Assembly: GCA_047621665.1 (NCBI GenBank)
Contig: JBLHMB010000012.1
Location: 17,402 to 81,401, forward strand
Reading direction: 5' to 3'
DNA: 64,000 nucleotides
From: Actimicrobium sp047621665
Lineage (GTDB): Bacteria > Pseudomonadota > Gammaproteobacteria > Burkholderiales > Burkholderiaceae_D
The stretch's first letter is position 1, and the number at the start of each line of letters is the position of its first letter. Both the position numbers and the translations under genes were made by a program. This document shows positions 32,792 through 42,164 of the stretch, one piece after another. The notes below the pieces were generated by a model, which saw only the letters and a list, made by a program, of their open reading frames with translations, was not told the DNA's origin and did not search any database.

Positions 32792-33462
32792 GGTGTTATT
32801 GCGTGATTGAAAATGGGAATTTAACGCATATTTCTAGTGTTGCGCACCTTATGCCGTGAATCAATGGTTACCGATTGTCTTCATTGCGTGTTGTGCGAAA
32901 GGAGGGTGATGAAGATATGGCTTTGAGCGGCCTGTTGTTTCAGTGGCATTAATATGCAGTGCAGTTAAACGTGCCGGGGGTAAAGATTTGTGATGGGGTC
33001 ACTACATCCGAATACTACGGTCCTCAACAATAAAACGGTCATTCGAATGCGCTTTGCATTATTCGGGACTGACGTGGCGATCGGTGGCGGATGTTAAATT
33101 TTCAGGTAATTTTGCCTACCTGTAAGTTAAAAAATTAGTCTTGATAGCCTTTTATAGGCTGTTTCCTTTGAGAAATGTTTGTTTTGTCTGCGTGTTGCCT
33201 CTCTTAACCGGGTAATTTCTCAACAAAAGATGATTTTAGGTTCGGGAAGTAGACTTTTCGGCTCATGTGCGGTGAAAACTACCTGTTTGGCATGAGCATC
33301 AAAATATTTAGATTAAACGAGCGGTAGTTTTTTTATTTTATTAGGTTATACTCGGCACATCGTTGAGATTCGAGCTAGCAGCGCAGTATCAGTCTGTTCT
33401 TCCTGTCTTGGTTGAAGCGATCCAAAGGGCAACAGCCCAAATTAACTGAAATAGGAATTGTA
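32792..33462. other. Long AT-rich intergenic region with cspA promoter and leader
   Basis: The 671 bp hold no credible gene. Base composition is clearly more AT-rich than the neighbours. A hairpin CAGGTA/TACCTG lies near 33104-33123. The final 110 bp are the probable cspA promoter and 5' leader. The remainder shows nothing I can name. Confidence 0.5.
33347..33352 (+). promoter_or_regulatory. Candidate -10 of the cspA promoter
   Basis: TATACT with an AT-rich upstream tract sits about 110 nt before the cspA ATG. This would give a long leader of about 105 nt, as is usual for cold-shock genes whose 5' UTR controls translation. No cold-box was confirmed. Confidence 0.4.
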
Positions 33463-33666
33463 ATGGCAACTGGCATCGTAAAATGGTTCAATGATTCGAA
33501 GGGTTTTGGCTTTATCACACCTGACGAAGGCGGCGAAGATTTGTTCGCTCACTTCTCGGCTATCCAGTCGAGTGGTTTCAAATCGCTGCAAGAAAATCAA
33601 CGCGTTTCTTTTGAAGTTACTGCTGGTCCTAAGGGCAAGCAAGCTTCGAACATTCAGCCTATCTAA
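33463..33666 (+). CDS. cspA: Cold-shock protein, CspA family
   Basis: A 67-residue single cold-shock domain that binds single-stranded RNA and DNA. RNP1 is KGFGFI and RNP2 is DLFAHF, with the usual start TGIVKWFND. ATG 33463 has AGGAATTGTA before it; the frame is open further upstream but without similarity. Which Csp paralogue it is, and whether cold induces it, cannot be told here. Confidence 0.95.
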   Translation: MATGIVKWFNDSKGFGFITPDEGGEDLFAHFSAIQSSGFKSLQENQRVSFEVTAGPKGKQASNIQPI

Positions 33667-33691
33667 GCTGAATTAAGTTAAGCGTTTCAGG

Positions 33692-33718
33692 AAACCTCGG
33701 CTTGCCGAGGTTTTTTTT
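33692..33718 (+). terminator. Intrinsic terminator of cspA
   Basis: AACCTCGG-CTTG-CCGAGGTT stem followed by eight T, 26 nt after the cspA stop. Confidence 0.88.
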
Positions 33719-34189
33719 CGTCTTGCTTTTCGAATAGTCATGTGTAATGCATGAATTTGACTTCGTCAGCTTCTGCAAAAAATCAATGCGCATAAATATT
33801 GATTTTGCGCACACATCCATCGATTGCTTAAGCTCACAATACGGCCATTGAGGAATGCCAATTGATTCTCGCCGAATAAGAGTTTTTTGCTTAAATTGTG
33901 AAAGTTCTCACGCAACCCATCGCCTTGATATGCATGAATATTCCTTGTTCATCGCGAAAGTTTCGGGCGGGTAGCACAGCCGAAATGCATTGAATATTGA
34001 ATTGAATTTCTAGATGATTGCCATTGGAAAGTTGGATCTGAGTAGTTTTACTTACGTATTGTATGTTGCGTTGCCGCATGATGTTTCTGTTGCTGCCACA
34101 GGATGTGGCTCTTACAATCTAGCCCGCGGACAAATAAGTTTCGATTAGCTTGTTAATAATGTTTCGCATTTAAAAACATAGAGGATGAC
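33719..34189. other. AT-rich intergenic region upstream of livJ
   Basis: The 471 bp contain no credible gene; a short minus-strand frame at 33891-34079 lacks a ribosome site and similarity. It presumably bears the livJ promoter. GAGGATGAC precedes the livJ ATG as its ribosome site. Confidence 0.45.
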
Positions 34190-35347
34190 ATGTCATACAA
34201 AATCAAAGCACTGGTTGCGTCAGTAGTATTGGTCTGGTCGGCATCAGGTATTGCGGCAGAGCCGATCGTGATTGGAGTCTCGGGACCGTTTACTGGTGGC
34301 TCCGCACCGATGGGCGTGTCAATGCGTGATGGCGTAAAGCTTGCTGTAAGTGAAATTAACGCCAAGGGCGGATTGCTAGGTCGTCAGATCACGCTGATCG
34401 AGCGCGACGATGAAGCCAAAAACGAGCGCGGCGTTCAGGTCGCTCAGGAGTTAATCAACAAAGAGAAAGTCGTAGCAACGGTCGGGTTCATCAATACCGG
34501 CGTGGCGCTGGCTTCGCAACGGTTTTATCAGGAAGCCAAAATCCCTGTGATGAACAACGTGGCAACCGGCTCCATCGTTACCAAGCAGTTCGCTGACCAG
34601 CCTGAAAACTACATCTTCCGTAATTCCGCTAATGATGCAATCCAGTCAGCAATGATTGTCGAGGAAGCGATCGTCAAGCGCAAATTCACAAAGGTGGCGA
34701 TTCTGGCCGACTCGACCAACTACGGCCAGTTAGGTCGTGAAGATCTTGAAAAAGCACTAGCAAAAAAAGGTATCAAGGCGGTTGCGATTGAGAAATACAA
34801 CATCAAGGATGTCGACATGACAGCCCAATTGTTGAAATCCAAACAGGCCGGTGCACAGGCCGTCCTGACTTACGGTATCGGGCCGGAACTGGCGCAGATC
34901 GCCAATGGTATGGAAAAGCTCAGCTGGAAAGTGCCAATGATCGGTAGCTGGACGTTGTCGATGGCAAACTTTATCGACAATGCAGGTAAAAATGGTGACG
35001 GTTCATTGATGCCACAAACCTTCATCCAGGACCCAACGACGTCAAAGCGTAAGGCGTTTATTGATGCCTATGTCAAAACCTACAGCCCGCCGGGTGGCCG
35101 TATTCCATCGCCGGTATCGGCCGCACAGGGATATGACTCCATATTTTTGCTTGCTGCAGCAATCAAGCAAGCTGGTTCGACCGATGGTTCAAAAGTACGC
35201 GAAGCACTCGAGAACATGAAAGAAAAAGTCGACGGTGTTGTCACTTCGTACGCCAAGCCATTTACCAAGGATGACCACGAAGCCATCAAAATTGACGTAC
35301 CTGTTTTTGGTGAAGTCAAAGATGGTCGCATCGTTCTGGCGAAATAA
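34190..35347 (+). CDS. livJ: Branched-chain amino acid ABC transporter substrate-binding protein
   Basis: A 385-residue periplasmic binding protein of the LivJ/LivK type. Residues 1-22 are a signal peptide ending IAA-EP. The mature protein shows the Peripla_BP_6 pattern: IGVSGPFTGGSAPMGVSMRDGVKLAVSEIN, VVATVGFINTGVALASQRFYQ and GYDSIFLLAAAIKQAG. It captures Leu, Ile, Val or a related ligand such as an amide or aromatic acid. It is separated from livH by 229 bp that contain a long inverted repeat, so it may be expressed at a higher level than the membrane parts. Confidence 0.9.
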   Translation: MSYKIKALVASVVLVWSASGIAAEPIVIGVSGPFTGGSAPMGVSMRDGVKLAVSEINAKGGLLGRQITLIERDDEAKNERGVQVAQELINKEKVVATVGFINTGVALASQRFYQEAKIPVMNNVATGSIVTKQFADQPENYIFRNSANDAIQSAMIVEEAIVKRKFTKVAILADSTNYGQLGREDLEKALAKKGIKAVAIEKYNIKDVDMTAQLLKSKQAGAQAVLTYGIGPELAQIANGMEKLSWKVPMIGSWTLSMANFIDNAGKNGDGSLMPQTFIQDPTTSKRKAFIDAYVKTYSPPGGRIPSPVSAAQGYDSIFLLAAAIKQAGSTDGSKVREALENMKEKVDGVVTSYAKPFTKDDHEAIKIDVPVFGEVKDGRIVLAK

Positions 35348-35432
35348 CTAGGTAGGGCCTGCGCGCTTCGGCGCTCATGGTCATGTTGGTCGTGATTGCC
35401 GGTTGCCAGTTCTGGCTCCGGCATCGAGAGTC

Positions 35433-35520
35433 TATCCCGATATATTTTTGCAAGTTACATGAGTGCTGCAGGACGCTTTTGTTTTACGTTCTTCGAGCGC
35501 ATGCAAAATTGATCGGGATA
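35433..35520 (+). repeat. Long interrupted inverted repeat between livJ and livH
   Basis: TATCCCGAT (35433-35441) pairs with ATCGGGATA (35512-35520), and TTTTGCA (35446-35452) with TGCAAAA (35502-35508), leaving a 49-nt apical region. In RNA this is a 16-bp stem with a small internal loop, 56 nt before livH. It could stabilise the livJ message, attenuate read-through or bind a regulator. The right arm also contains a possible -35 (TTGATC). Confidence 0.55.
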
Positions 35521-35576
35521 GGCTCTTGGCATAATTGAACCCTGCTGCTGCGGCGGCTGTAATACAGGTGGAAATA

Positions 35577-36467
35577 ATGGAAATTTTCTTACAACTCGTT
35601 TTCAGTGGCATCGCGCTGGGCATGATTTACGCGGTGATTGCTTTCGGCTACCAGCTGACATTTGCGACATCTGGGACCTTGAACTTTGGTCAAGGTGAAG
35701 CGCTAATGCTCGGTGCATTGGTCGGGCTTAGCCTAGTCGGTAATATTCATGGTGGACCTTACTTGAACTACTGGTTGATGATTCCGGTGGTCATCGTGTT
35801 TGGTGCGATGCAAGGCGTATTTGTTGAATGGATAGGCGTGCGACCGGCAATCAAGATCAAGTCGGAATTTGGCTGGATTATGTCAACGATTGCACTAGCC
35901 ATCATTTTCAAGAACGTTGCTGAAAATATTTGGGGTAAGGACGATCTTCCCTTTCCTTCTCCGTTGCCTGCGGCACCTTTCCAGGTACTGGGTGCCAACG
36001 TGCAGCCAATGCAAGTAGTCGTGGTGTTGGGGGCCCTGGCAATGATGCTGGCAGTTGAGGTATTCAACAGAAAATCCATTTATGGCAAAGCGGTAGTAGC
36101 GACGTCGAATGACCGCGATGCTGCCGGTCTGATGGGTATTAATACCAGCATGGTAATTACATTTTCCTATGCTCTGTCATCAGCGACGGCCGCTTTGGCA
36201 GGTGTTCTGGTGGCGCCGCTGACGCTTACCGGCGCAACGATGGGAACTGCCTTGGGTTTGAAGGCATTTGCGGTGGCAATTATCGGTGGCTTGACTTCGG
36301 GACTTGGGGTGATTGTAGGTGGATTGATTCTGGGTATCGCGGAAACCACCACCGGATTCTATATTTCAACGGGCTACAAGGAAGTACCTGGGCTTGTACT
36401 GCTGTTGCTCGTGCTGGCAATTAAACCAGCCGGTCTATTCGGTAAAGCTACGATCAAGAAAGTATGA
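35577..36467 (+). CDS. livH: Branched-chain amino acid ABC transporter permease LivH
   Basis: A 296-residue inner membrane permease with about eight helices. The N-terminus (LQLVFSGIALGMIYAVIAFGYQLTF), LNFGQGEALMLGA and the conserved AIIGGLTSGLGVIVGGLILG loop identify it. ATG 35577 has AGGTGGA upstream. It overlaps the next gene by 4 nt (ATGA). Confidence 0.92.
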   Translation: MEIFLQLVFSGIALGMIYAVIAFGYQLTFATSGTLNFGQGEALMLGALVGLSLVGNIHGGPYLNYWLMIPVVIVFGAMQGVFVEWIGVRPAIKIKSEFGWIMSTIALAIIFKNVAENIWGKDDLPFPSPLPAAPFQVLGANVQPMQVVVVLGALAMMLAVEVFNRKSIYGKAVVATSNDRDAAGLMGINTSMVITFSYALSSATAALAGVLVAPLTLTGATMGTALGLKAFAVAIIGGLTSGLGVIVGGLILGIAETTTGFYISTGYKEVPGLVLLLLVLAIKPAGLFGKATIKKV

Positions 36468-38434
36468 ACATGGACAAGAAAACAATCGTTGCTTCCGTTA
36501 TTGGAATTATCGTACTGGCGGCATTCCCGCTCGTATTTCACAACCCCTATTACATTCACCTTGCTGAAACCATCCTGATCTACGCAATTCTGCTATTCGG
36601 TCTCGATATCGTCGTGGGTTACACCGGTCAGGTATCGCTTGGTCACGCGGCATTGTTTGGCATTGGGTCTTACACGACAGGCGTGCTGTATCTAAAATTC
36701 GGTTTGCCGATTCTAGTGGCTGCGCCGGCTAGTATTGCTGTAACCGCCATGTTTGGCGCGTTGCTGGCACTACCGGCATTACGCGTGACAGGTCCTTACC
36801 TTGCGATGGTCACGCTGGCATTTGGCACAATTGTCCAAATTTTGATTAACGAGATGACATTTCTTACCGAGGGTCCGCTTGGCTTGAAGCTAGCCAAGCC
36901 AGACTTCTTCGGATACCAGGTAAATGAAGTTGAATTCTTTTATCTCGTCGCCGCATTGATGGTGCTGTCGCTGATCGTTGTTGACCGAATCCTCAAGTCA
37001 CATTTGGGGCGCGCTTTCCAAGCGTTACGTGATAGTCCGATTGCTTCCGACTGTATGGGGGTCTCAGTCTACCGTTACAAGGTTTATGCGTTCGTCATTA
37101 GTGCCGGTCTGGCGGGTCTGGCGGGTAGCTTGTATGCGTATTCGGAAGAGTATATTTCTCCAAATACCTATAACTTCGAATTGACTATTCTATTTCTGCT
37201 CGCAGTTATTATGGGTGGACGCAAGACGCGCAGTGGCGCACTGCTGGGCGCGCTGATTGTGGTGATGCTGCCTAGTTTGTTGGCTGATATTGAACTGTTC
37301 CGCAAGATTGCTACCGTGGCTGCTGTACTTGGCGTGCTTGGTGCCGGTTTCATGTTGGCCAAGGGTCGCAAGACGTTGCGGGAAAGCGCCATACCTGTGC
37401 TGGCCACCGTTGGTTTGGCCGTGTTTTCGTACAAACTTCAAAATATTACTGACTGGCGGTTGACGATATTCGGAGTGATGACATTGTTTGTCGTGTATTA
37501 CTTGCAAGATGGCATCATCGGGTTTTTGCGCAGTCTTTTCGTCAAGGGCTCGGTTCGTGACGCAAAGCATGCCGGTACACAGGGTGATGAATCGAAAGCA
37601 TGGGCGGTTGCTCCAAGTACCGCAGGTATTGGCTCAACTTTGCTTACCGCCAAGGGTATCTTGATGCAATTTGGTGGTTTGAAGGCACTGAATCAAGTTG
37701 ATTTAGTGATTGCCAAAGGAACGGTCCACGGCTTGATTGGACCTAACGGTTCGGGTAAGAGCACGATGATGAACGTTCTTACTGGTATCTACAAACCGAC
37801 CGCGGGTGCTGTTGAATTTAATGGTGAAGTCATCTCCGGGCAAACACCCTCCTCAATTGCATTGGGTGGCGTAGCCCGTACGTTCCAAAACGTGCAATTG
37901 TTCGGAGAAATGACCTCGACGGAAAACGTGTTGGTTGGTTTGCACAATACTTTCCGAAGCAACATCGTCGACGTGATGTTTAACTCACCAAGGTATCGGA
38001 GAGAAAACAAGCAGGCGCGTGAGCGTGCTGCTGGAATCCTGCAGTTTGCCGGATTGGCATCGCTGGCAGACGAAGAAGCGCGTAACCTGCCGTATGGCAA
38101 GCAGCGTGTCCTCGAAATTGGTCGTGCACTGGGGCTGAATCCTCAATTGCTGCTGCTCGATGAGCCAGCCGCTGGCTTGACGGCACCCGACATCAAGGAA
38201 CTCGTCGCGATTATTCGAAAAATTACGCAACACGGTATTACGATCATTTTGATCGAACATCACATGGATGTTGTGATGTCCATTTCGGATACGGTTACGG
38301 TACTTGATTTTGGTCAAAAAATTGCTGAAGGCAAGCCCGCCGCGGTTCAGTCCGATCCGAAAGTGATCGAAGCCTATCTGGGAGGTAGTGTCAGCGACGA
38401 TGCTCCGGCCACACCTACTCTTGCAGGGAATTGA
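36464..38434 (+). CDS. LivM-LivG fusion: permease plus ATPase
   Basis: A 656-residue fusion. Residues about 1-370 are the LivM permease (GYTGQVSLGHAALFGIGSY, LRVTGPYLAMVTLAFG); a polar linker follows, and about 390-640 are the LivG ATPase with Walker A GPNGSGKS, signature LPYGKQR and Walker B LLLLDEPAAGL. It supplies one permease and one ATPase of the importer, paired with LivH and LivF. No frameshift is seen, and the linker reads through cleanly, so this is a true single gene. It ends 1 nt before livF. Confidence 0.93.
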   Translation: MNMDKKTIVASVIGIIVLAAFPLVFHNPYYIHLAETILIYAILLFGLDIVVGYTGQVSLGHAALFGIGSYTTGVLYLKFGLPILVAAPASIAVTAMFGALLALPALRVTGPYLAMVTLAFGTIVQILINEMTFLTEGPLGLKLAKPDFFGYQVNEVEFFYLVAALMVLSLIVVDRILKSHLGRAFQALRDSPIASDCMGVSVYRYKVYAFVISAGLAGLAGSLYAYSEEYISPNTYNFELTILFLLAVIMGGRKTRSGALLGALIVVMLPSLLADIELFRKIATVAAVLGVLGAGFMLAKGRKTLRESAIPVLATVGLAVFSYKLQNITDWRLTIFGVMTLFVVYYLQDGIIGFLRSLFVKGSVRDAKHAGTQGDESKAWAVAPSTAGIGSTLLTAKGILMQFGGLKALNQVDLVIAKGTVHGLIGPNGSGKSTMMNVLTGIYKPTAGAVEFNGEVISGQTPSSIALGGVARTFQNVQLFGEMTSTENVLVGLHNTFRSNIVDVMFNSPRYRRENKQARERAAGILQFAGLASLADEEARNLPYGKQRVLEIGRALGLNPQLLLLDEPAAGLTAPDIKELVAIIRKITQHGITIILIEHHMDVVMSISDTVTVLDFGQKIAEGKPAAVQSDPKVIEAYLGGSVSDDAPATPTLAGN

Positions 38435-38435
38435 C

Positions 38436-39167
38436 ATGCTTACTATCTCCAATCTGCACGCGGCCTACGGCAAAGTCGAGGTCTTGCATGGTATTTCGCT
38501 TGAAGTACCAAAGGGTAAGGTTGTTACTCTGATCGGTTCTAACGGCGCGGGAAAGACGACGACAATGCGCGCCATTTCCGGCATGATTAAGCCCAAATCC
38601 GGTAGTGTCACGCTTTCAGGGAAAGATGTGACTGGTCTGGAATCGCACAAGATTGCACGTGCAGGGTTAGCGCATTCTCCGGAAGGTCGTCGCGTTTTTT
38701 CTACGATGAGCGTTACGGATAATCTGTTGCTGGGCGCATTTCCACGCTACACGGGATCGCGTCCACGCGGCGATATCAAGGAAGACCTCGAAAAATCGCT
38801 GGAGCTGTTTCCCCGGCTGAAAGAGCGTCAGCATCAACTGGCTGGCACGCTCTCTGGTGGTGAGCAGCAAATGCTGGCGATGGCACGCGCGGTGATGCTG
38901 AACCCCGAGGTCATCTTGCTTGATGAACCTTCGATGGGACTGGCACCAATTCTCGTTGAGGAAGTTTTCCGTATTATTTTGAGTTTGAAAAAACGTGGTG
39001 TGACGATGTTATTGGTCGAGCAGTTTGCCGCGGCAGCGCTCAATGTGGCTGATTATGGCTACGTGATGGAAAATGGACATATTTCTGTGCACGGTCCGGC
39101 TGACAAGCTCAAGAACGATCCAGCTGTCCAAGCCGCCTATCTCGGTGGTGGTGGTCACCAGCACTGA
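38436..39167 (+). CDS. livF: Branched-chain amino acid ABC transporter ATPase LivF
   Basis: A 243-residue ABC ATPase with Walker A GSNGAGKT, signature LSGGEQQ, Walker B VILLDEP and the LivF-typical HSPEGRRVFSTMSV segment. It is the second ATPase of the importer. ATG 38436 is preceded by GCAGGGAA and follows the livMG stop by one base. It is the last gene of the operon, followed by a terminator. Confidence 0.94.
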   Translation: MLTISNLHAAYGKVEVLHGISLEVPKGKVVTLIGSNGAGKTTTMRAISGMIKPKSGSVTLSGKDVTGLESHKIARAGLAHSPEGRRVFSTMSVTDNLLLGAFPRYTGSRPRGDIKEDLEKSLELFPRLKERQHQLAGTLSGGEQQMLAMARAVMLNPEVILLDEPSMGLAPILVEEVFRIILSLKKRGVTMLLVEQFAAAALNVADYGYVMENGHISVHGPADKLKNDPAVQAAYLGGGGHQH

Positions 39168-39189
39168 CGGACCAGTAGCGAAAAATAGG

Positions 39190-39233
39190 CTCGCATCACC
39201 TTGGCATCTTGCCTGGGCGGTGCGAGTTTTTTT
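39190..39233 (+). terminator. Terminator of the liv operon
   Basis: CTCGCATCACC (39190-39200) pairs imperfectly with GGTGCGAG (39219-39226), followed by seven T. It touches the stop codon of the convergent LysR gene. Confidence 0.65.
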
Positions 39234-40149
39234 ATGGCCGACCGCCGGAATGGCGCCAGTAATCTGGCCGCAAGTAAGCTTGCCTCAGAAAATCAACAAA
39301 CACACGGATGCGCAGCGGCAGATGACGGCGCTGTGTAAATACCGCATAGATGTCGTTGCCTGGCGCCGCAAACTCATCGAGTACCGTCACCAGTAGTCCA
39401 GACTCGATTTCACTCCCGACTTCCCACATCAACCGCCAGGACAAACCCTTGCCTGCCAGAGACCAGTCGTGGAGTACCTCACCGTCATTGCAAGCCATGT
39501 TGCCGGTGACCTTGATCGTGATGTTCTTACCGTGTTGACGGAAGGTCCAGCCTCGCTGGCTGCCATCGTTACTGATTGCCAGGCAGTTATAGCCAGTGAG
39601 TTGATCCAGCGTCTGCGGTATGCCATGGCGTTTCAGATAGGTCGGTGCCGCAACAACCACGCGTTTATTTTCGGCCAGCTTGACACCGACCATGCTGGAG
39701 TCGGTCAACGTTGCAATCCGGATGGCGACGTCAATCCCCTCGTTCAGCAAGTCGGCAATGCGGTCATTCAGACTTAGCGTGAGACTTACGTCACGATGTT
39801 CGGCCAGAAATGAAGGCAGTAACGGAGCCACATGTTGACGGCTTAAGCCGGCAGGAGCGGAGATTGTCAAGTGACCGCTTGCGGCACGTGCTCCTGCAGA
39901 CACGGCTAATTCGGCCTGTTCCAGTTCTGCCAGGATGCGCTGACAATCCTCCAGAAAACTGCTGCCTTCCGGTGTTAATACGATTTTGCGTGTAGTTCGC
40001 TGTAATAACTTGATACCCAGTCGTTCTTCCAGCGCATCAAGGCGACGTCCTATCATTGCCGGTGCGATACCTTCAGCGCGAGCTGCAGCAGAGAAGCTTC
40101 CTTTTGCGATAATTTCGACAAAAGTGGAAAGTTGCTTGAATTGATCCAT
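39232..40149 (-). CDS. LysR-family transcriptional regulator
   Basis: A 305-residue LTTR. The N-terminal winged helix-turn-helix spans about residues 1-60 (FVEIIAKGSFSAAARAEGIAPAMIGRRLDALEERLG), and the rest is the periplasmic-binding-like effector domain of the CrgA/PA0477 type (GHLTISAPAGLSRQHVAPLL, FQ..VSLTLSLNDRIADLLNEGIDVAIR). It converges with the liv operon and has no divergent partner, so its target and inducer are unknown. Confidence 0.92.
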   Translation of the reverse strand: MDQFKQLSTFVEIIAKGSFSAAARAEGIAPAMIGRRLDALEERLGIKLLQRTTRKIVLTPEGSSFLEDCQRILAELEQAELAVSAGARAASGHLTISAPAGLSRQHVAPLLPSFLAEHRDVSLTLSLNDRIADLLNEGIDVAIRIATLTDSSMVGVKLAENKRVVVAAPTYLKRHGIPQTLDQLTGYNCLAISNDGSQRGWTFRQHGKNITIKVTGNMACNDGEVLHDWSLAGKGLSWRLMWEVGSEIESGLLVTVLDEFAAPGNDIYAVFTQRRHLPLRIRVFVDFLRQAYLRPDYWRHSGGRP

Positions 40150-40217
40150 GGAGTCCGTAGAGTGAGTGTATTCAAACCTGTCACAGCCCGATGGTAATTT
40201 GTTTCATCGCTAGAACC

Positions 40218-40254
40218 AAAAAAAACGGTACGCCGATTAGTCGACATACCGTTT
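40218..40254 (-). terminator. Intrinsic terminator, minus strand
   Basis: Read on the minus strand, AAACGGTA pairs with TACCGTTT (40223-40254) and is followed by a run of eight T. It ends transcripts from the YccA-type gene 170 bp upstream or from a small RNA in between. Confidence 0.7.
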
Positions 40255-40421
40255 CGTAAGGGTGGAGAGAATTATTTGCGCTGTGGTTGGATCTCTCCGC
40301 AAGACCGTGTCACCGATGGCGAGCACCAGATCAAATCTGGTCGCTAGTGGTAACTGTCCAGATTTCCAGTTATGTAAGAATTCATCCCACTAAAAATTTC
40401 TTGGTCCCGATCCGAGAAAGT
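40255..40421 (-). ncRNA. Possible structured 3' UTR or small RNA ahead of the terminator
   Basis: Between the YccA-type stop codon and the terminator are two further perfect hairpins: ACCAGAT-CAA-ATCTGGT (40325-40341) and GGAGAGA/TCTCTCC (40263-40298). With the terminator this makes three stems in about 170 nt without a coding frame. This would suit a 3'-UTR-derived small RNA. I do not recognise an Rfam family; confidence is low. Confidence 0.3.
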
Positions 40422-41114
40422 TTAATCGTCGCGATTTATGAACCCTAGTATGTGCAACAGGCTGGTAAAAAGATTAAAGATTGAAATGAACAACGTCAGC
40501 GTTGCCATGACGTAATTGGTCTCACCACCTCGCACGATGTTATTCGTTTCGTACAAAATCATGCCTGACATTAACACCACAAAAGCAGCAGAAACGGTTA
40601 ACGACAATGCTGGAATTTGTAGAAAAATCCCTGCCAGCGACGCCAGAAAAGCAACCAGTATGCCAACGGTCAAAAACCCGCCCATCATGGACAGATCTCG
40701 CTTTGTCACTCTCGCATAGGCGGAGAGTGCAACAAAAATTGAGGCCGTTCCACCGAATGCCAACATGACTGTCTCTGTACCATTGGGCATGCTGAGGTAA
40801 CGACTAATGATCGGACCCAGCGTATATCCCATGAAGCCGGTAAGCGCGAATAACAAACCGACTCCCAGTGCCTGGTCGCGGTACTTTGTAATAGCAAACA
40901 GCAAGCCGAAGTAACCAACCAGCGTAATGATGATGCCTGGTCCCGGCAAGCCGAGCGCGGCTGTGGTGCCTGCAGCTACCGCGCTGAAGGCCAGGCATGC
41001 TGATAGCAGCATGTAGGTATTGCGTAGTACTTTCCGGGCATTGTCGTCGATGACGTTGCTGGCAGATTCGGTGTTCGTCGCGCTGCGACCGAAGAGTGAA
41101 TTACGATCGTTCAT
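40422..41114 (-). CDS. Bax inhibitor-1/YccA family membrane protein
   Basis: A 230-residue protein with seven predicted helices after a polar 35-residue leader. VLRNTYMLLSACLAFSAVAA, GFMGYTLGPIISRYL and the C-terminal LTLFISIFNLFTSLLHILG are typical of the YccA branch of the BI-1 family. E. coli YccA interacts with FtsH; others leak Ca2+. Usual betaproteobacterial length. Confidence 0.93.
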   Translation of the reverse strand: MNDRNSLFGRSATNTESASNVIDDNARKVLRNTYMLLSACLAFSAVAAGTTAALGLPGPGIIITLVGYFGLLFAITKYRDQALGVGLLFALTGFMGYTLGPIISRYLSMPNGTETVMLAFGGTASIFVALSAYARVTKRDLSMMGGFLTVGILVAFLASLAGIFLQIPALSLTVSAAFVVLMSGMILYETNNIVRGGETNYVMATLTLFISIFNLFTSLLHILGFINRDD

Positions 41115-41237
41115 AGAGGATTCCTTCCGATGAAAAAAATTGATTCCGGTAAAAAATAACCGATAGGTTGAGGGTAGCTTATTTTCTTAGTTTAAAAAGC
41201 GCACATAATAGAAGACTTACTTCGATAAAGCAGAATT

Positions 41238-42164
41238 ATGAAAAATACCGGTCTGAATTTTCGACATCTTTACTACTTTTGGGTTGTTGCCAAGGAAGAC
41301 AGCATTACGCGGGCGGCCGAGCGGCTCGGTGTGGCGATCCAGACGATCAGTACCCAGCTCGGTCTGTTGGAAAAATCAATTGGAAAGTCGCTTTTTGCCC
41401 CCCAGGGCCGGCGTCTCGTGTTGACTGAAGCCGGGCGTATCGCAATGCGCTATGCCGAACAGATTTTTGCACTGGGCGAGCAGATGGAAGATGCGTTATC
41501 CGATCTTGATGTTGGTCGGACAATGCGCTTGACAGTCGGGATTTCCGATTCACTGCCAAAGTTGATTGCCTCACGCCTGCTGGCTGCCGCACTTGCCCTA
41601 CCGGAACGTGTCAGGCTGGTATGTTATGAAGATCGCTTTGAAGCTTTGCTCGGCGAACTCAAGGTCCATAAGCTTGACGTGGTGTTGACTGATCGTCCGG
41701 TGCATGCGGGCACAGTGTTGCGCGTATTCAGTCATTTGCTAGGAGAAAGCGAACTCATGCTCTTTGGTCTGCCCGCATTGGCTGAAAAATACGAGCCGGG
41801 TTTTCCTGCGAGCTTACAAGGCGCGCCACTGTTGCTACCTACACGTAATAATGCGATTCGTGGCCGTATCGATCATTGGCTTGAAGCACAGGACCTTCGT
41901 GCCGACGTAGTCGGCGAGTTCGATGACAATGCGTTGCTGAATACCTTCGGACGAAGCGGATTGGGACTTTTCCCTGCACCTTCGACGTTGGCTGACGATG
42001 TCGCTGCGCAATTCGGTGCGATTCCGGTTGGTCCCCTGCAGGGCGTCAAGGAGCAGTTCTATGCGATTTCTAACGAGCGCAAGATTAAGCATCCGGCGGT
42101 CGAGGCCATCCTCTCAGCGATTCATGGCGAAGATCTTGCCGGCGGTCACAAAGAACTTACGTAA
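41238..42164 (+). CDS. nhaR: LysR-family activator, NhaR type
   Basis: A 308-residue LTTR. The N-terminus LNFRHLYYFWVVAKEDSITRAAERLGVAIQTISTQL is nearly diagnostic for NhaR, the sodium-responsive activator of the NhaA antiporter in E. coli. No nhaA is next to it here, so its local target is unknown. Its 3' end overlaps the convergent marC gene by 19 bp. Confidence 0.88.
   Translation: MKNTGLNFRHLYYFWVVAKEDSITRAAERLGVAIQTISTQLGLLEKSIGKSLFAPQGRRLVLTEAGRIAMRYAEQIFALGEQMEDALSDLDVGRTMRLTVGISDSLPKLIASRLLAAALALPERVRLVCYEDRFEALLGELKVHKLDVVLTDRPVHAGTVLRVFSHLLGESELMLFGLPALAEKYEPGFPASLQGAPLLLPTRNNAIRGRIDHWLEAQDLRADVVGEFDDNALLNTFGRSGLGLFPAPSTLADDVAAQFGAIPVGPLQGVKEQFYAISNERKIKHPAVEAILSAIHGEDLAGGHKELT

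Noticed and set aside
33891..34079. 62-codon minus-strand open frame between cspA and livJ
   Set aside because: No ribosome site, no similarity, AT-rich non-coding composition.
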